Shown here: positions 61,101-64,000 of the stretch, in pieces
Numbering within the stretch: position 1 is the stretch's first letter
Layout: every line of letters starts with the position of its first letter
Assembly: GCA_037693485.1 (NCBI GenBank)
Contig: CM075344.1
Span: 17,940,501 to 18,004,500 of the forward strand
DNA length: 64,000 nt
Direction: 5' to 3'
Origin: Kitagawia praeruptora
Lineage: Eukaryota > Streptophyta > Magnoliopsida > Apiales > Apiaceae
Translations under genes and position numbers: made by a program
Notes under the pieces: model-generated
Database searches by the model: none
Seen by the model: the letters and a program-made list of their open reading frames with translations, nothing else
Told to the model about the DNA's origin: nothing

Positions 61101-61218
61101 AAGAAAAGATATAAGCCATCATGAATCCTACCAATCTCTAACTCCTTCCTCCATGTATGGTCCTGGAGAAAGCAATTAGTGGCAGTGAAACAAACTGAGT
61201 GAGAAGTATTTGTAAGAA
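58088..61218 (-). pseudogene. copia pol with in-frame stop in integrase (unit C)
   Basis: Reading right to left: a GAG-pre-integrase region (IGRIHDGLYLF, then WHARLGHVPADIL), an integrase zinc-binding segment (CDSCHVAKQ), and the integrase core (HVDLWGP with the first Asp, then ILRSDNG with the second). A TAA at 60659-60661 interrupts the core directly after SDNG, and the frame resumes with EFLNTN and QQNGKVERKHKH, which carries the catalytic Glu. RT (RYKARLVAKGFTQ, YVDDMILAG) and RNase H follow without breaks to 58088. The frame is open upstream to about 61218. One nonsense codon is the only lesion seen, so the copy is dead but otherwise well preserved. Confidence 0.88.
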
Positions 61219-61767
61219 TGTAAAGTATAATGAAATGTAATATGTAATGGAGGACATATATAACTCAACTAGGATAAAAGATAAATAATATTAACTCTAT
61301 ACAGGGATCGTGAAATTTGAAGAACAGGCACCAACAATGATCAAGTCGCTGAAAGAAGTTCATTAACATGATCAAGCCTCAGTGACATAATAAGATGTAC
61401 AGATGATTCAGTTGAAGGGCCAAAAGATTTCATGTATTTGAAGATATTGCTGCAGGCTAATAAATTGGAATGTAACGAAGGTGTGAAGATCAAGATCAGT
61501 GATAGTCACTTGTGAACCAGACCAGTGCACCAAGTGTCAACACATACGGGAAGGATCAACACATTAATTCATAGAAAGAATTGCCAAAGCCTATTGACGA
61601 TCAAGGACAAACATAATATCTCAAGGTATTGTCAAAAGTTAATTTACTCTGAAAATTAAATAAGTAACAGATTAATTAATTATTTATAACAAAATAATTA
61701 AATTAATCTGGTACTTGAATTATTTTCTGAGGTGAATTAAAACAGCAGAATAAACAGAAGAGAGAAA

Positions 61768-61979
61768 ATGAATAGTATCCAAAATCACTATTCATATGAA
61801 TAGTAACCGAAATCACTATTCACATGAATAGTAACCAAAATCACTATTCATATTAATAGTAACCGAAATCACTATTCACATGAATAGTCACCGAAATCAC
61901 TATTCATATGAATAGTACTATTCATATGAATAGTAACCGAAATTACTATTCATGAATAGTACCCAAAAGTACTATTCAT
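61768..61979. repeat. ACTATTCA minisatellite in the SIRE-like LTR
   Basis: About eight imperfect copies of a ~26-bp unit, ATGAATAGTAACCGAAATCA followed by CTATTC. Each unit contains the near-palindrome CTATTCATATGAATAG, so the tract can fold into multiple hairpins. It lies upstream of the TATA box, in the presumed U3 region. Confidence 0.85.
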
Positions 61980-62151
61980 AAAGTAAGAAACATGTGGGGC
62001 CCACATGTTTGATTTTGGAAACTTTGAAAAATCAAAGTTCAGCAGATGTTTGAAAAAGAGAATTGCAGTAGCAGGGAGCAGACAAAAAAAAAATACATCA
62101 TCCCTTACGTAAAAATTTGGTTACTATGCAGCATAGTAACTTTAAGAAATC

Positions 62152-62160
62152 TATAAATAG
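62152..62160 (+). promoter_or_regulatory. TATA box of the SIRE-like LTR
   Basis: TATAAATAG, followed about 30 bp downstream by a CA-rich start region (CACACCTCAACACACAAC). This fits an RNA polymerase II promoter at the U3/R boundary. Confidence 0.65.
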
Positions 62161-62526
62161 GCTGCTTGTATTTCATTTCAAAACACACCTCAACACACAA
62201 CTTTCTCTCTCTCTTAAATATCTTCTCTGTGTAAGCTGCTAGACAGTCCATCTAGTAGGAAAGCCGGCTTAGCCCGCTTTCAGGAAGTGTCGGATAGAAG
62301 GTCCTCGTGCCTAAACTATCCTTAGGAGTGTTCGAGTTTTTGAAGCTAATCCGTTGGATTAGAAGTTGTAACACCCCTTGGGTTTTTATCAGTTCAAAGA
62401 TATTTTCCCGAACCAATTGTTTTATTTCGATTCAGTTGTTGACCTCATTTTTCACATCTCGAAAATCGAAATATTTTTTAAATAACGTATTCAACCCCCC
62501 TTCTACGTTATTCCGGACCTAACAAT

Positions 62527-62538
62527 TGGCATCAGAGC
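62527..62538 (+). promoter_or_regulatory. primer-binding site of the SIRE-like element
   Basis: TGGCATCAGAGC, 2 bp after the LTR end. It differs from the plant initiator tRNA-Met complement TGGTATCAGAGC at one base. Confidence 0.8.
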
Positions 62539-62579
62539 AAGTTGATCGATATACAGATCAGATCCGGTGTTGCACGCCA

Positions 62580-62741
62580 CTGTTCACAGATACGGTACTA
62601 TTCATATATACGACACTATTCACAAATACGGTACTATTCACAGATACCGTACTGTTGACAAACACGGTATTGTTCACAGATACGGTACTATTTACATATA
62701 CGGTACTATTCAAAGATACGGTACTGTTCATAAATACCGTA
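62580..62741. repeat. nine 18-bp tandem repeats in the SIRE-like leader
   Basis: Nine copies of CTGTTCACAGATACGGTA with small variations, plus a partial tenth. They lie between the primer-binding site and the gag ATG, so they are in the genomic RNA leader. Six-residue periodic peptides in the overlapping frames on both strands are by-products. The CTATTCA core echoes the LTR minisatellite. Confidence 0.9.
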
Positions 62742-62788
62742 CTGTTCATTTTGAGCCACTCTGTTACTATACAAAAAGCCATACAATC

Positions 62789-64000
62789 ATGACAGAGAAA
62801 ACACAAACTCCAACAACAAGCAGATATGAATCAATTAGAGTTCCAATACTCAGGGCATCAGAATATCCCATATGGAAGGTGAAGATGGAAATGTTTCTGG
62901 AGGCTACAGATCCAGAGTACTTAGACAGAATCCATGATGGTCCACATAAGCCTACAAAATTGTCTGTTGCAGTTGCTGGAGAAGAACAGAAAATGATTCC
63001 AAAAGAGAAGAAAGACTACACTCCTGAAGATATCTCCTCTATTAGCAAAGATGCTAAAGTAAGGCATTTATTACATAACGCCCTTGACAATGTTATGTCT
63101 AACAGGGTCATTGGATGCAAAACTGCTAAGGAGATTTGGGATGCTTTGGAAGTCAGATGTCAAGGAACCAAAGCCATAAAAAAGAACAGGAAAACAATAC
63201 TCACACAGGAGTACGAGCACTTTGACTCAAATGCTGATGAGTCATTAACAGACATATATGACAGATTCCTGAAATTGTTGAATGATCTATCACTGGTAGA
63301 TAAGGAGTATAATCTTGAAGACTCCAATCTGAAATTCTTGTTGGCTCTTACTGAGAAATGGGACTTAAAGGCCACTACCATCAGAGACAATCATGATCTA
63401 GAAGACATGTCCCTTGATGAAATCTATGGAATGCTTAAGACTCATGAGCTTGAGATGGAACAAAGAAGCAAGAGGCATGGAAGCAAGACCAAGTCAATTG
63501 CTCTTAAAGCTGAGGAGATAGCTCCTAAAGAAATTGCTGTGAAAAAGAGTCAATCCAAAGGAAAGGCTCTTATTACAAAGTCTAATACTGAGTCATCAAA
63601 TTCTGATGATGACTCAAACTCTGACAATCTCACAGACTCTGATGATGATGGTAGTGATGCTGAGATGATACAACTTGCAGCCCTAATGGTGAAAGGCTTC
63701 AAGAAGATGGCTTACAAGAACTTCAGGAAGGGAAAGAAGTTCACACGAAGAGATTCAAATTTTGACAAGAAGAATTTCAGAAAAACTGAGGGAAAGGAAA
63801 GCAGGTCTGGGAAAGTCGACAAGTCCAAGATCACATGCTATAATTGTGGTGAGAAAGGACATTTTGCACCTGAGTGCAAGAGAGCCAAAGCTGATAAAAG
63901 TCAAGCTTACATCACAAAGAAGAAGGACTGGGCTGACACTTCAGACTCTGAAGATGAGGTGAACTACGCCTTGATGGCAAATGTTGATAGTATCTCTGAA
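62789..64000 (+). CDS. SIRE-like copia gag, 5' portion (open to window end)
   Basis: 404 codons open from ATG 62789 to the last base, with no stop. Residues about 15-190 form the copia capsid-type gag domain (SEYPIWKVKMEMFLEATD, then AKEIWDALEVRCQGT and ADESLTDIYDRFLKLLNDL), which assembles virus-like particles and packages element RNA. Residues about 265-290 are a Ser/Asp-rich acidic linker. A basic stretch follows, then a canonical CCHC zinc knuckle CYNCGEKGHFAPEC near residue 350, which binds nucleic acid. An acidic segment (DTSDSEDEVNYALMA) near the end is typical of the region before the protease. The ATG is the first in frame after the leader repeats. No lesions are seen in this part, so the element may be young. 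Confidence 0.88.
   Translation, partial: MTEKTQTPTTSRYESIRVPILRASEYPIWKVKMEMFLEATDPEYLDRIHDGPHKPTKLSVAVAGEEQKMIPKEKKDYTPEDISSISKDAKVRHLLHNALDNVMSNRVIGCKTAKEIWDALEVRCQGTKAIKKNRKTILTQEYEHFDSNADESLTDIYDRFLKLLNDLSLVDKEYNLEDSNLKFLLALTEKWDLKATTIRDNHDLEDMSLDEIYGMLKTHELEMEQRSKRHGSKTKSIALKAEEIAPKEIAVKKSQSKGKALITKSNTESSNSDDDSNSDNLTDSDDDGSDAEMIQLAALMVKGFKKMAYKNFRKGKKFTRRDSNFDKKNFRKTEGKESRSGKVDKSKITCYNCGEKGHFAPECKRAKADKSQAYITKKKDWADTSDSEDEVNYALMANVDSISE

Larger units (their letters stand above)
57879..61218 (-). mobile_element. Ty1/copia element, longer copy interrupted by SIRE-like insertion (unit C)
   Basis: The 3' LTR, RNase H, RT, integrase and GAG-pre-integrase regions are present on the minus strand. 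Coding sequence is cut near 61218 by the plus-strand SIRE-like element. The remaining gag and 5' LTR presumably lie beyond the window. Confidence 0.88.
61219..62524 (+). repeat. 5' LTR of the SIRE-like element
   Basis: Begins TGTAAAG and ends CCTAACA just before the primer-binding site, about 1306 bp. It carries an internal ACTATTCA-rich minisatellite and a TATA box. The 3' partner is outside the window, so the exact start is unconfirmed. Confidence 0.72.
61219..64000 (+). mobile_element. SIRE-like Ty1/copia retrotransposon, partial (runs off the window)
   Basis: A plus-strand LTR element inserted in the unit C copia. It shows a 5' LTR of about 1.3 kb, a tRNA-Met-type primer-binding site, a repeat-rich leader and an open gag with a CCHC knuckle. 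Gag type and long LTR suggest the SIRE/Maximus lineage. The left edge, 61219, is inferred from where copia coding ends and a TGT begins; an alternative is 61231. Protease, pol and the 3' LTR lie beyond 64000. Confidence 0.82.

Noticed and set aside
62526..62806. Periodic peptide ORFs on both strands (six-residue repeats)
   Set aside because: By-product of nine 18-bp repeats in the SIRE-like leader; a period divisible by three keeps several frames open.

Overview
This is nuclear DNA of a flowering plant, most likely a eudicot; I cannot name the species. It is AT-rich and holds intron-bearing genes. It is packed with plant-type transposons: a chromodomain Ty3/gypsy element, Ty1/copia elements, an L1-like LINE with an RNase H domain, a tRNA-like SINE, and Helitron, CACTA, hAT-like and foldback elements. 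There are no bacterial features, CRISPR arrays or operons.

The window is organised around a tandem segmental duplication. Unit A (320-20708) and unit B (20709-41078) are nearly identical 20.4-kb copies in direct orientation. Unit C (41079 to about 59570) is a third copy that differs by large insertions. Each unit runs in the same order: AT-rich head, F-box relic split by a SINE, short tandem repeat, two-exon F-box gene (minus strand), foldback element, AT-rich diverged repeats, hAT-like element with a nested CACTA end and gene-like exons, 3' remnant of another F-box paralogue, and a minus-strand copia element. In A and B the copia reverse transcriptase is cut at one point and fused to about 4.5 kb of a 1.44-kb satellite, after which the next unit begins. 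In C the copia continues through its integrase.

Comparing units gives clean empty sites. A and B, but not C, carry a 6.45-kb insertion at the F-box start codon: a 5'-truncated LINE (18-bp target duplication) with a complete chromodomain gypsy element nested in its 3' UTR (390-bp LTRs, 5-bp TSD). C, but not A or B, carries two Helitrons (3338 and 5927 bp) with TC and CTAG ends, inserted exactly between A and T. C's copia is in turn interrupted by a plus-strand SIRE-like copia element, whose LTR, primer-binding site, repeat-rich leader and open gag reach the window's right edge.

The only plausible host gene is the short F-box gene, present in three copies with related fragments around it. Only copy C keeps its original upstream region. 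Everything else is transposon-derived or satellite. I see no biochemical system that is clearly new. The strongest second-look items are the triple duplication with its datable insertions, the Helitron empty sites, the repeated hairpin array inside Helitron 1, the satellite-copia fusion and the gene-like exons beside the CACTA end.
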